A program made the translations under genes and the position numbers. Below, piece after piece: positions 34,967 to 43,331 of a stretch of 45,208 bases of DNA. This DNA is from Oceanobacillus massiliensis str. N'diop (GTDB taxonomy: Bacteria > Bacillota > Bacilli > Bacillales > Amphibacillaceae), in NCBI RefSeq assembly GCF_000285495.1, contig NZ_HE610976.1, positions 584,706 through 629,913 on the forward strand, in the 5' to 3' direction. Position 1 is the first letter of the stretch. Each line of letters starts with the position of its first letter. The notes under the pieces are model-generated. The model searched no databases. It had not been told where the DNA came from and saw only the letters and a program-made list of their open reading frames with translations.

Positions 34967-35037
34967 TTAATGTACAATATTGTGACTTACATAGAAAAAC
35001 CAAGTTTATACATAGATAATTCACAATTAATGTACAA
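34967..35037 (+). promoter_or_regulatory. Two TTAATGTACAA direct repeats between divergent operons
   Basis: TTAATGTACAA occurs at 34967-34977 and 35027-35037, exactly 60 bp apart (about six helix turns). TTGTGA follows the first copy and TCACAA precedes the second. The pair lies between the PRD regulator gene and transketolase, so it could serve both promoters. A cre-like TTGTAAGCGTTTCAT (35051-35065, one base short of the consensus) overlaps a weak TATAGA -10 box (35066-35071) for transketolase. Confidence 0.45.
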
Positions 35038-35118
35038 AAACTAGTTGTTATTGTAAGCGTTTCATTATAGAATGAACATGTGAAAAATATAACAATTTTC
35101 TTAAAAGGAGATATTACG

Positions 35119-37122
35119 ATGGCAAATCTAGTTGAATTACAATCCGTAAACACTATCCGCACACTATCTATTGATGCAATTGAAAAAGCCAATTCCGGTC
35201 ATCCAGGACTTCCAATGGGTGCCGCACCGATGGCCTATACGCTATGGACAGATTTTATGAATCATAACCCAAAGAATTCTAAATGGTTTAACCGTGATCG
35301 ATTCGTCCTTTCGGCAGGACATGGTTCCATGCTTTTGTATAGCTTGCTTCATTTATCCGGATATGACGTAACAATAGAAGATTTGAAAGCGTTTCGCCAA
35401 TGGAACTCAAGAACTCCAGGTCACCCGGAAGTCCATCATACCGATGGCGTTGAAGCAACTACCGGCCCCCTTGGACAAGGTATTGCCATGTCAGTAGGTA
35501 TGGCAATGGCTGAAGCACATCTTGCAGCAAAATATAATAAAGAAAACCATGCCATTGTCGATCACTACACGTACGCTCTTGTCAGTGATGGCGATTTAAT
35601 GGAAGGAATCTCTCATGAAGCTGCTTCTCTTGCCGGGCATCTCGGGCTTGGCAAACTGATTGCACTCTATGATTCAAATGATATTTCACTCGATGGAGAA
35701 TTGAATCTATCTTTCTCCGAAAATACCGAACAGCGTTTCCAGGCCTATGGCTGGCAAGTTATTACCGTAGAAGACGGGAACGATCTGGAAGCAATCCGGA
35801 ATGCCATAAAGGAAGCACAGGAAAATACCGCACAGCCTACATTAATTGAGATTAAAACAATTATCGGATACGGTTCACCGAACAAATCTGCTTCAAGCTC
35901 TTCTCACGGTGCACCACTTGGTGTCGATGAAGTTGTCCTGACAAAGGAATTTTACAAATGGACACACGAAGATTTCCATGTACCGGAAGAAGTCTATCAT
36001 GATTTCAATGACAAAATCGGCAAAAATGGCGAAGTGAAAGAAAGCGAATGGAATCAATTGCTAGCTTCCTATAAGGAAAACTATCCAGAACTGGCTCAAG
36101 AACTGGAGCTTGCCATCACTGGTGAACTTCCTGTTGATTGGGAAAATGAGCTTCCGCAATTTACGGCCGGACAAGATACCCTTGCAACTCGGGCATCCTC
36201 TGGTAAGGTGCTGAATGCAATTGCAAAAGCTGTACCGAACTTCTTTGGCGGCAGTGCCGACCTTGCCGGATCCAATAAAACAATGATCAGCAATGCAGGC
36301 GACTTTTCACGCAAGGACTATGCCGGAAGAAATATCTGGTTCGGTGTACGTGAACATGCAATGGGGGCAGCACTGAATGGGATGGCATTACATGGCGGGT
36401 TAAAGGTATTCGCCGGCACATTCTTTGTATTCAGTGATTACTTACGACCTTCGATTCGTTTGGCATCGATTATGAAGGCACCTGTAACCTATGTATTTAC
36501 CCATGACTCTATCGCAGTCGGTGAAGATGGGCCGACACATGAGCCGGTTGAACAATTGGCTGCATTGCGTGCCATTCCTGACCTATCACTGATTCGTCCT
36601 GCCGATGCCAACGAAACAAAAGCAGCCTGGAGACTTGCAGTTGAATCAACGAATCAGCCAACAGCCCTTGTATTGACCAGGCAAAACCTCCCAACACTTG
36701 AAGGCACAGATGAAGCTGCCTATGAAGGGGTTAAAAAAGGTGCCTATATTGTCAGTGAATCGGAAAAGGAAACACCTGATGCACTAGTATTGGCAACCGG
36801 ATCAGAGGTCCAATTGGCTGTTGCTGCACAAAAGACATTACGCGAAAAAGGCATTGATGTACGCGTAGTAAGCATGCCATCATGGGATCGTTTCAACGAA
36901 CAGGACCAAGCCTATAAAGATGTTGTACTATCACCACAGATCAAAGCCCGTGTTGCGATTGAAATGGGAACTTCATTCGGATGGGAACGCTATGTCGGAG
37001 ATCACGGAAAGATACTGGGAATCGACCGATTCGGCGCATCCGCACCAGGAGAAAAGGTTATGGAAGAGTACGGATTTACTGTTGAAAATGTCGTGAAGTA
37101 TGTAGAATCTGTGATTAAATAA
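35119..37122 (+). CDS. tkt: Transketolase
   Basis: I chose ATG 35119 because AAAGGAG precedes it by nine bases; the frame is open from 35080. The 667-residue enzyme has the thiamine-diphosphate motif (GDGDLMEG-type [13 protein letters not shown], about 155), the N-terminal SGHPGLPMG substrate/cofactor region and the C-terminal pyrimidine domain with FHVP and [12 protein letters not shown]. It moves two-carbon units between ketose and aldose phosphates. Its place, divergent from a polyol PTS operon and directly before rpiA, suggests a dedicated pentose-phosphate supply for that pathway rather than the housekeeping copy (inference). Confidence 0.95.
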   Translation: MANLVELQSVNTIRTLSIDAIEKANSGHPGLPMGAAPMAYTLWTDFMNHNPKNSKWFNRDRFVLSAGHGSMLLYSLLHLSGYDVTIEDLKAFRQWNSRTPGHPEVHHTDGVEATTGPLGQGIAMSVGMAMAEAHLAAKYNKENHAIVDHYTYALVSDGDLMEGISHEAASLAGHLGLGKLIALYDSNDISLDGELNLSFSENTEQRFQAYGWQVITVEDGNDLEAIRNAIKEAQENTAQPTLIEIKTIIGYGSPNKSASSSSHGAPLGVDEVVLTKEFYKWTHEDFHVPEEVYHDFNDKIGKNGEVKESEWNQLLASYKENYPELAQELELAITGELPVDWENELPQFTAGQDTLATRASSGKVLNAIAKAVPNFFGGSADLAGSNKTMISNAGDFSRKDYAGRNIWFGVREHAMGAALNGMALHGGLKVFAGTFFVFSDYLRPSIRLASIMKAPVTYVFTHDSIAVGEDGPTHEPVEQLAALRAIPDLSLIRPADANETKAAWRLAVESTNQPTALVLTRQNLPTLEGTDEAAYEGVKKGAYIVSESEKETPDALVLATGSEVQLAVAAQKTLREKGIDVRVVSMPSWDRFNEQDQAYKDVVLSPQIKARVAIEMGTSFGWERYVGDHGKILGIDRFGASAPGEKVMEEYGFTVENVVKYVESVIK

Positions 37123-37138
37123 TCAGCCAAGGCAACAA

Positions 37139-37172
37139 ATCCGGAGTGCGAAAGCTGATCCGCATTCCGGAT
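37139..37172 (+). other. Hairpin between transketolase and rpiA genes
   Basis: ATCCGGAGTGCG (37139-37150) pairs with CGCATTCCGGAT (37161-37172), twelve pairs including one G-U. The following ATTTGATG is not a strong T run. It could slow the polymerase, protect the mRNA end or reduce rpiA expression. Confidence 0.4.
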
Positions 37173-37214
37173 ATTTGATGCAGCATTTTAAATTCTATGG
37201 AACAGAGGTGCCTA

Positions 37215-37892
37215 ATGAATACAATAGATGAATCCAAAAAATTAGTCGGAGAGGCAGCCGTTGAATATGTAACAGATGGTATGAAAATCGGGATTGGCTC
37301 AGGTTCGACCGTATACTGGATGGTTAAAAAACTTGGTGAAAGGGTCCAGCAAGGTCTCCAAGTCGTTGGAGTCCCTACATCTAACACGACCGCACAGTGG
37401 GCCGAGCAATTCGGTGTCCCGCTAACTGATTTTGCCACCGTACAAGAACTTGATTTGGCCATCGATGGTGCAGATGAGGTAGACGAGGGACTGAATCTAA
37501 TTAAGGGCGGTGGCGGAGCATTGCTTCGGGAAAAGATTGTTGCCGCATCCGCCAAAAAATTCATCATCATAGCCGACCACTCAAAAATGGTTTCCCAATT
37601 GGGCCGCTTTCCGTTGGCTGTCGAGGTAACGCCATTTGGCTGGGAAGTGACTGCCAAGAAAATCGCTGCCCATGGCTGCACTCCTGTTTTAAGGAAAGAA
37701 AAGAACGAAGTCTTCATTACAGATAATGACAATTATATTTTGGATTGCAATTTTGAACAAATTCCGGATCCAAAGAAACTGCATTCCGATCTAATTTCAC
37801 TAGTCGGTGTAGTGGAGACTGGCCTATTTACAGACATGGCAACTAAGGTACTTGTTGGACATGAAGGCAAAGTGGAAATCGTAGAGAAATAG
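37215..37892 (+). CDS. rpiA: Ribose-5-phosphate isomerase A
   Basis: I chose ATG 37215 because AGAGGTG lies five bases upstream; the ATG at 37197 has no ribosome binding site. The 225-residue enzyme interconverts ribose-5- and ribulose-5-phosphate. It has GIGSGSTVYWMV (phosphate loop), DGADEVDEGLNLIKGGGGAL (catalytic region) and IIADHSK. It follows tkt after 92 bp on the same strand. If the nearby PTS operon imports ribitol or arabitol, RpiA would link ribulose-5-phosphate with ribose-5-phosphate for the transketolase. A strong terminator follows. Confidence 0.95.
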   Translation: MNTIDESKKLVGEAAVEYVTDGMKIGIGSGSTVYWMVKKLGERVQQGLQVVGVPTSNTTAQWAEQFGVPLTDFATVQELDLAIDGADEVDEGLNLIKGGGGALLREKIVAASAKKFIIIADHSKMVSQLGRFPLAVEVTPFGWEVTAKKIAAHGCTPVLRKEKNEVFITDNDNYILDCNFEQIPDPKKLHSDLISLVGVVETGLFTDMATKVLVGHEGKVEIVEK

Positions 37893-37900
37893 AATATTGA

Positions 37901-37941
37901 AAGACCTGCATCCCTTGAAGCTGGGGTGCAGGTCTTATTTT
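37901..37941 (+). terminator. Terminator after rpiA
   Basis: AAGACCTGCATCCC (37901-37914) pairs with GGGGTGCAGGTCTT (37923-37936), with one G-U pair and an 8-base loop, followed by ATTTT. Confidence 0.85.
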
Positions 37942-37986
37942 ATGTGTTGGGGCGGATGTAGGGACTCCCTTGCCTAAGTATATTTT

Positions 37987-38160
37987 GGACAGCATGGCTG
38001 GCGTTGGGTAGCGTTTCTAGCTGAAGCATGTTTTTGGACAGCATGGCTAGCGTGGGTTAGCGTTTCTAGCTGAAGCATGTTTTTGGATAGCTTGGCTGGC
38101 GTTGGCTAGCGTTTCTAGCTGAAGCATGCTTGCGGGCAGCATGGCTAGCGTATTGAATTA
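37987..38160. repeat. 49-bp tandem minisatellite, about 3.5 copies
   Basis: Units begin at 37987, 38036, 38085 and 38134, each 49 bp apart. The pattern is GGACAGCATGGCTGGCGTTG then GGTAGCGTTTCTAGCTGAAGC and ATG plus T-rich filler; the last copy is cut short. The array lies in the gap between rpiA (plus) and the EamA gene (minus). 49 is not a multiple of three, so coding is unlikely. It has no sequence in common with the 21-bp CGCG repeats. Confidence 0.9.
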
Positions 38161-38209
38161 AAATGTTCTGTCGCTATGCATATGTGAAGCCTTGCTCTGG
38201 TTTGGCGGT

Positions 38210-39139
38210 TTAAAGCTTTTTCTTACTGCTCCCCTTATAATTGACAGCAATAATCCCAATCGCAACCAGCGCAATGGAACCGACAATAAAGAGATTCAAT
38301 TCCTCACCGGGAATGAACATCGCTGATAATACTGTTCCCGAAACCGGCACAATGAACTTATACATGCTGATTTCACCGGCCTTATTGTATTTTAAAATGG
38401 AATACCAAAGGCCAAAAGCCAATGCTGAAAGCACGGCTGAATAAATCAATAGCCCTGTTCCAAGCGGATTGAAAATGATGGCGTCCGCCTCTATTTGCGG
38501 CAGGCCAACTGCAAGTAAAACCGCAGCACCTATTGTCAGCTGCCAGCCTGTCAGGGCAAATGGATGGATTCCAGTTGCAAGCTCTTTAGCCATAATCGTG
38601 CCAATTGCCCCCGTCAATGCCGCTAATATCATATATCCCTCACCAGTCAATTGAAAGCTCAGCTCGAATTCCTGCCCCCAGTTCGCGACAATAATTCCAG
38701 CAAATCCAGTAATGAGACCAATTGTCTTATTCCAATTCATCCGATCATTATTATAAAAGAAATGAGCTAGTAACACTGTAAAGAAGGTTGCACTGGAAGA
38801 GAGGATGGATCCTTGCATCCCCGAAACCTTTGCCAGTCCATTATAAAAGAAAAAATATTGCAGCGAAGTCTGAACAATACCTAATATGATCAATGTTCTG
38901 ATTTGACGCCTTGTAACAAGAATATTCCTGGGATTTGTCAGCAACACCCCAACAAGTACGATCAGTCCAGCCAATAAAAAGCGAATACCGGCAAAGACAA
39001 TTTTAGCAATCGTATCATCCGGCGCCATCTGCAGCTCCTCATAACTGATTTTAAGTACCGGAAACGCACTCCCCCATAAAACGGAGCAAAAAATTGCTAT
39101 ACCAATAACGGACCATTTATTTTGAAATATATTATTCAT
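38210..39139 (-). CDS. EamA-family (DMT superfamily) transporter
   Basis: I chose ATG 39139 because AGGAG lies nine bases upstream; an in-frame ATG at 39148 overlaps that AGGAG. The 309-residue protein has about ten membrane helices in two EamA halves (each about 140 residues), with WGSAFPVLKI near the start and a second repeat from ALTGAIGTIMAKELA. A lysine-rich tail (SSKKKL) faces the cytoplasm. Proteins of this family export amino acids, metabolites or drugs; the substrate cannot be read from the sequence. It lies alone between repeat arrays. Confidence 0.9.
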   Translation of the reverse strand: MNNIFQNKWSVIGIAIFCSVLWGSAFPVLKISYEELQMAPDDTIAKIVFAGIRFLLAGLIVLVGVLLTNPRNILVTRRQIRTLIILGIVQTSLQYFFFYNGLAKVSGMQGSILSSSATFFTVLLAHFFYNNDRMNWNKTIGLITGFAGIIVANWGQEFELSFQLTGEGYMILAALTGAIGTIMAKELATGIHPFALTGWQLTIGAAVLLAVGLPQIEADAIIFNPLGTGLLIYSAVLSALAFGLWYSILKYNKAGEISMYKFIVPVSGTVLSAMFIPGEELNLFIVGSIALVAIGIIAVNYKGSSKKKL

Positions 39140-39224
39140 CGATGTCATCTCCTATGTAATGCAAACAGTAATATCGTATTAGATGGCGAATGATTAAGCA
39201 ACTAATGCGACTTGAAACGACTCT

Positions 39225-39514
39225 GGCCTTGGTTCGCGCGACTCCGGCCCTTTTTCGCGCGACTACTTACTCTTTTCGCGCGACTCCTCTCCCTTTCCGC
39301 GCGACTCCTCTCCCTTTTCGCGCGACTCCTCTCCCTTTTCGCGCGACTCCCCTTTTCGCGCGACTCCTCTCCTTTTTCGCGCAACTCTGGCCATGGTTCG
39401 CGCGACTCCTTCCCTTTTTCGCGCAACTCCGCCCCTTTTTCGCGCGACTCCGCCCCTTTTTCGCGCGACTCCTGCCTCTTTTCGCGCGACTCTGCCCCTT
39501 TTCCGCACGACTAC
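39225..39514. repeat. Island 2 of 21-bp CGCG-core tandem repeats (14 units)
   Basis: Thirteen units of exactly 21 bp and one of 17 bp (the seventh) add up to the whole 290 bp. A typical unit is GCCCCTTTTTCGCGCGACTC plus one C. Only two units have GCAACT instead of GCGACT. The island lies between the EamA gene and the terminator of the mannitol operon. All six frames are open over long stretches because 21 is a multiple of three (FARLRPFFARL, RKRGGVARKRG); these are not genes. Confidence 0.96.
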
Positions 39515-39544
39515 CGTCACCGCACCGCGCCACATCCATCAAAC

Positions 39545-39578
39545 AAAAAAACAAGCCAATGCTCCTCGCATTGGCTTG
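39545..39578 (-). terminator. Terminator of the mannitol operon
   Basis: CAAGCCAATGC (39552-39562) and GCATTGGCTTG (39568-39578) are perfect complements with a 5-base loop. Read on the minus strand a run of seven T follows. It lies 16 bp past the mtlD stop. Confidence 0.92.
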
Positions 39579-39594
39579 CCTTCCCAAACTGTAA

Positions 39595-40755
39595 TTATCC
39601 TTTTAAGGTTTTAATCTGTTCTAGTTCTTTCATTACCGTAGTAATCAGTGGATGATCTGCTTTTAGTTCAGATACTTCCTGCAATGTTTTTTCGTATCCT
39701 TTTTCGGATATGATTTGTTGCAGTTTTGCTGCTTCTTCGTCCTGGTCATTTTTGTATTCCAGTACGGCTGCGATGGTTTTGGCTAGGTAGCTTGGCTCGT
39801 TGCTTGTTACATCAATATACATGCTTGCTGGGCGGACGAGTCTGTCGCGGGCTCCTAGTTTGCGGATAGGGCCGCGGGCAACGCGGGTGACTTCGTCTGA
39901 GATGTATGGGTTCTTAAAGCGCTTGATGATTTTGTTGATGTATTCTTGATGTGCTTCCCGTTCAAAGTCATATGTCTGGATGAGTGCCTCGCCGGATTCG
40001 GTTAAGGCTCCTTTGATGATTTCCTGCACATTTTCATCGTTCATTGCTCCATTGATTGTTTCATAGCCCATGTATCTTCCCAGGTATGCTGGTACAGCAT
40101 GCCCGGTGTTTACGGTAAACAGTTTGCGCTCGATATATGGTGTCAGATCGCTAACATAAGTGACACCGTCGATTTGTGGCTTGTCGCCTTTAATTGCTGT
40201 TTCTTCGACAACCCATTCGTAATACGGTTCAACCGATACTAAGAGCGGATCCTCGTTTACTTGATTCGGCACGATTCGGTCTACTGCTGCATTTGGGAAG
40301 CCGTAAAGCTGATCGAATACAGTTTTTTCTTCTTCTGTAATATGCTCATAAATCTTTTCTTTAAGCAGTGCGCTGCCTCCGACCATGTTTTCGCATGCAA
40401 TCAGATTCAGTTGTTTCTTGTTTGTTTTAGCGCGTTCGCTTAATCCTTCTGCAATCAATTTGGAGATGATGGCAAGGATATTCGGTCCTACTGCCGTTGT
40501 GATAATATCAGCATTGGCAATTGCTTGGATAACATCTTCAGGATTTGTCATGCTGTTAATGCCGGAAACATCCTTAACAGTTAATGTTTCGCTATTTTCA
40601 GCGGCCAATACGACATTATACTGCTGTTTGCTGTTGATTTCATCGATTATTTTGCCATTAACATCCACAAATGTTGTATGATAATTTGCCTGGTAGAGCA
40701 GGGCGCCGATGAATCCCCGGCCGATATTCCCTGCACCAAAATGTACTGCTTGCAT
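39595..40755 (-). CDS. mtlD: Mannitol-1-phosphate 5-dehydrogenase
   Basis: The 386-residue enzyme oxidises mannitol-1-phosphate to fructose-6-phosphate with NAD+. It starts MQAVHFGAGNIGRGFIGALL, the NAD-binding motif of this long-chain family, and has ACENMVGGSALLKE, FPNAAVDRIVP and KLFTVNTGHAVPAYLG with the conserved Lys and His of the active site. Its ATG follows the mtlF stop directly (no gap), so expression is coupled. It is the last gene of the mtl operon and is followed by a strong terminator. Confidence 0.97.
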   Translation of the reverse strand: MQAVHFGAGNIGRGFIGALLYQANYHTTFVDVNGKIIDEINSKQQYNVVLAAENSETLTVKDVSGINSMTNPEDVIQAIANADIITTAVGPNILAIISKLIAEGLSERAKTNKKQLNLIACENMVGGSALLKEKIYEHITEEEKTVFDQLYGFPNAAVDRIVPNQVNEDPLLVSVEPYYEWVVEETAIKGDKPQIDGVTYVSDLTPYIERKLFTVNTGHAVPAYLGRYMGYETINGAMNDENVQEIIKGALTESGEALIQTYDFEREAHQEYINKIIKRFKNPYISDEVTRVARGPIRKLGARDRLVRPASMYIDVTSNEPSYLAKTIAAVLEYKNDQDEEAAKLQQIISEKGYEKTLQEVSELKADHPLITTVMKELEQIKTLKG

Positions 40756-41193
40756 TTAGTTCACCTCATTGAAAAGGTTTAGGATTTCGTCTTTTGATCC
40801 AGCGTTAACGATTTTTTCAACATTTTCCTGTTCTGAACAGATGATTGCGATTTGAGATAGGATTTCCAAATGCTCATCACCTTTACCAGCGATGCCGATT
40901 AGTACTTTAACGATATTTCCACCGCCAAAATCTACGCCATCAGGAACGGTAACGACAGCTAATCCTGTTTCCAATACATTTTTCTTTGCGTCCTCAGTAC
41001 CATGTGGAATGGCGAGGTTGTTACCCATATATGTTGATGTCAGTTCTTCTCTTTCTAACATTTTTTCAATATAAGTTTCTTCTACATAGCCGTTTTCAAA
41101 AAGGATTTTCCCAGTATAGCGGATTGCTTCCTCTTTGGAATTCAGTTTTACCTGCAGTTGAATATTGTCTTTGCTTAAGATCTCTTTTGTCAT
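40756..41193 (-). CDS. mtlF: Mannitol-specific PTS subunit IIA
   Basis: This 145-residue IIA protein has phosphorylated His64 in NNLAIPHGTEDAKK. It hands phosphate from HPr to the IIB domain of MtlA, and it can also act on the regulator MtlR. In this operon the IIA is a separate protein, as in Bacillus, not fused to MtlA as in E. coli. It follows mtlR after 13 bp and abuts mtlD. Confidence 0.96.
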   Translation of the reverse strand: MTKEILSKDNIQLQVKLNSKEEAIRYTGKILFENGYVEETYIEKMLEREELTSTYMGNNLAIPHGTEDAKKNVLETGLAVVTVPDGVDFGGGNIVKVLIGIAGKGDEHLEILSQIAIICSEQENVEKIVNAGSKDEILNLFNEVN

Positions 41194-41206
41194 CGATTAT
41201 GCACTC

Positions 41207-43318
41207 CTAGACTAGATTTTTTTCTTTTAGAAATTGATGAAACTGTTTGGAAAGGAATTTTTTAATGTCTGTTTCGCTTCCTGACTCAAACAGATCAATG
41301 CTTTCTTGCCCCTGTATAATTACTCCGCTCAAGTAGCTTAAAACATCCAATACTTCCGGAAGGGCTACTTCAGGGGCAAGCATTAGCAGAATTCTTCTGA
41401 TGGACATATCCTCGCCGTCCATCCCTTTGACGACAACAGGCTGCTTCAGTGAGTAGATGGTGAAACTCGGACTTTGTATACCAGCCGAACGTGTATGGTA
41501 CAAAGCGAGATTTGTATTTGGTATGCCAAGTCCACCTGTTGTTTCTCTTGATAGCAGTTTGTTTAAAACATTTTCACTGTTTGTTATTATTTTCCTTTGT
41601 TCCAATTCCATGCAGATGGATTCAAGCAAAGTCTGGATAGAGCGCTGGTTGGACTCTTCCATTTGATTTACCTGAAAGACTTTCAATAGATCCAGTACTG
41701 CCTTCGAATAGTTCTGCATCGATTCCAGCTGGATTAGGAAATCCTTGTCCTCGCTAACTTCCGTGTGTGCCACTGAGGCTTTCGGTGCGGAGGTGAGTCT
41801 CTTTTTCCTGATTTCCTTCTGAATACGTTTTATCTCCGTTTCCGTCAACATAGGCGACGTCAGGATATATTCTCTGTCCAGTCCTTCTAACGGAATCGTT
41901 GAAACAATCAGTTCATAACGATCCAGTGCCGAATCCTTCAAATCAAAGAACGATTTATTCTCAACCTGCTTGATTTCGGGAAATTTTTGCATGAGTTTAG
42001 TGGCAAGTATTTTAGAAGTACCAATTCCACTTGAACAGATTACCAAAACATTTATATCCGAGCTTTTTTCGGATTGCAGCATTGTCGCTGCAAAATGCAG
42101 GACGAGATAGCCAATTTCATCATCCGGAAAACGGATATCAGGAAAGATATCGATAGCACCTCTCTCGAGAATTTGAAAAAACTCATGATAATCCCGTTTG
42201 ATTTCCTTGATCATCGGATTGGAAATATTCATTCTCTGCTTCAGCCTATAGACCGCCGGCTTCAAATGCGCGGTTAAATCATTCAGTAATTTATTATTTT
42301 GGGTCAGATTTGTATTCATCTCATCGCTCACATAACGAATCAATTTTTTTGCTTTAAAAGCAATATCAATACTGGAATCCTCAATCAGATAATCCTGATT
42401 CGTACGCAGCTTAGCTCCCATCAGGTGCATCGTTATATAGCCAATCTCATCGTCCGGGATTTCCATTGCAAAGGATGCCTCCAGCTCCCTGATAATTGTT
42501 TTAGCAATCTCGTATTCCCTTGTCCCTTCAATCTGTCTTAAATAGGCCTGATCAAATTGAATCGTGTCACCCTTTTGCAGGCGCTCAATCGCTAAAGCGA
42601 GATGGACTACCAATCCAATATAGCCGCTATCCGCCAGTTCATATGGCAATTTATCCCTTGCATCTTCCACTCTTTGTTCAATAATGCTCAATTTCTCAGG
42701 ATTCACGAGGCCGAGCAGCCTGGTGGAAATGGTATCAGCCTGCCTGTCCGACTTATGCTGAATGCTTTCCTTTAAACGGGCAACAAACTCGAAAGGGTCG
42801 ATATTCCGAGTGATTAGATTGCTGAGTGCGGCACGTTTATGTGCCTCGTCCCCTTCAATTTCAACCCCATAACCCTTCTTCCGAATCAACTTAAGGTCAA
42901 AGGCTGTTAACTCCTCTTCCAGCTGATCCAGGTCATGACTGATAGCGGCGATAGTTACATTCAATTCATTTGCCAGGGTAAACATTTTCACCGGTTCATT
43001 CATCTCAAGCAAGGTGGAAATAAGGATTGCCTTTCTTTCCTCTGGTGTAAGATCTGCCGTCGTGATTGTCGTGATCGCTGATTGAAGCTTTTGCTTATCT
43101 TGTTCCTCACCCTGTATGCTTATTCCAATGCCAGCCTGCTTAAAAAGATTTAAGCGAAAATCAGATGCGATTTTCGCTAAGTCTTTGATATCACGGTGAA
43201 TGGTCCGTACACTAACGCCAAGCTCTGCTGCTATCTCCTTGACCGTTACGGCACCTTGAGCCTGCAGCAATAGATTTAAAATTGTCCTTTGCCTGCCGGA
43301 TACATACAAACCATTCAC
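41207..43318 (-). CDS. mtlR: Mannitol operon activator MtlR (PRD regulator)
   Basis: The 703-residue protein has an N-terminal helix-turn-helix (about 27-45), a Mga-like HTH, PRD1 (His239, His298), PRD2 (His351, His408), a IIB-Gat-like domain with Cys428 (VICSSGIGTSK) and a IIA-Mtl-like domain with His608 (LALYHTRS). The PRD2 histidines, the IIB cysteine and the IIA histidine correspond in place to those known to control Bacillus MtlR: PRD2 phosphorylation by HPr activates, phosphorylation of the later domains inhibits. It sits between mtlA and mtlF, the order known from Geobacillus stearothermophilus. Confidence 0.95.
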   Translation of the reverse strand: MNGLYVSGRQRTILNLLLQAQGAVTVKEIAAELGVSVRTIHRDIKDLAKIASDFRLNLFKQAGIGISIQGEEQDKQKLQSAITTITTADLTPEERKAILISTLLEMNEPVKMFTLANELNVTIAAISHDLDQLEEELTAFDLKLIRKKGYGVEIEGDEAHKRAALSNLITRNIDPFEFVARLKESIQHKSDRQADTISTRLLGLVNPEKLSIIEQRVEDARDKLPYELADSGYIGLVVHLALAIERLQKGDTIQFDQAYLRQIEGTREYEIAKTIIRELEASFAMEIPDDEIGYITMHLMGAKLRTNQDYLIEDSSIDIAFKAKKLIRYVSDEMNTNLTQNNKLLNDLTAHLKPAVYRLKQRMNISNPMIKEIKRDYHEFFQILERGAIDIFPDIRFPDDEIGYLVLHFAATMLQSEKSSDINVLVICSSGIGTSKILATKLMQKFPEIKQVENKSFFDLKDSALDRYELIVSTIPLEGLDREYILTSPMLTETEIKRIQKEIRKKRLTSAPKASVAHTEVSEDKDFLIQLESMQNYSKAVLDLLKVFQVNQMEESNQRSIQTLLESICMELEQRKIITNSENVLNKLLSRETTGGLGIPNTNLALYHTRSAGIQSPSFTIYSLKQPVVVKGMDGEDMSIRRILLMLAPEVALPEVLDVLSYLSGVIIQGQESIDLFESGSETDIKKFLSKQFHQFLKEKNLV

Positions 43319-43331
43319 CCCTTGCTATCAT

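Noticed and set aside
34833-35192. 119-residue minus-strand frame across the tkt/regulator gap
   Set aside because: It overlaps the start of the regulator gene, the cre site and the tkt start, and has no family features.
37115-37732. 205-residue minus-strand frame opposite rpiA
   Set aside because: It is the antisense of a fully conserved rpiA gene; composition is explained by rpiA codons.
39190-39655. Long open frames on both strands over repeat island 2
   Set aside because: All frames are open because the 21-bp unit lacks stops and is a multiple of three. Products are simple repeats (FARLRPFF, RKRGGVA) without ribosome binding sites. The same holds for 26962-27413 and 44922-45207.
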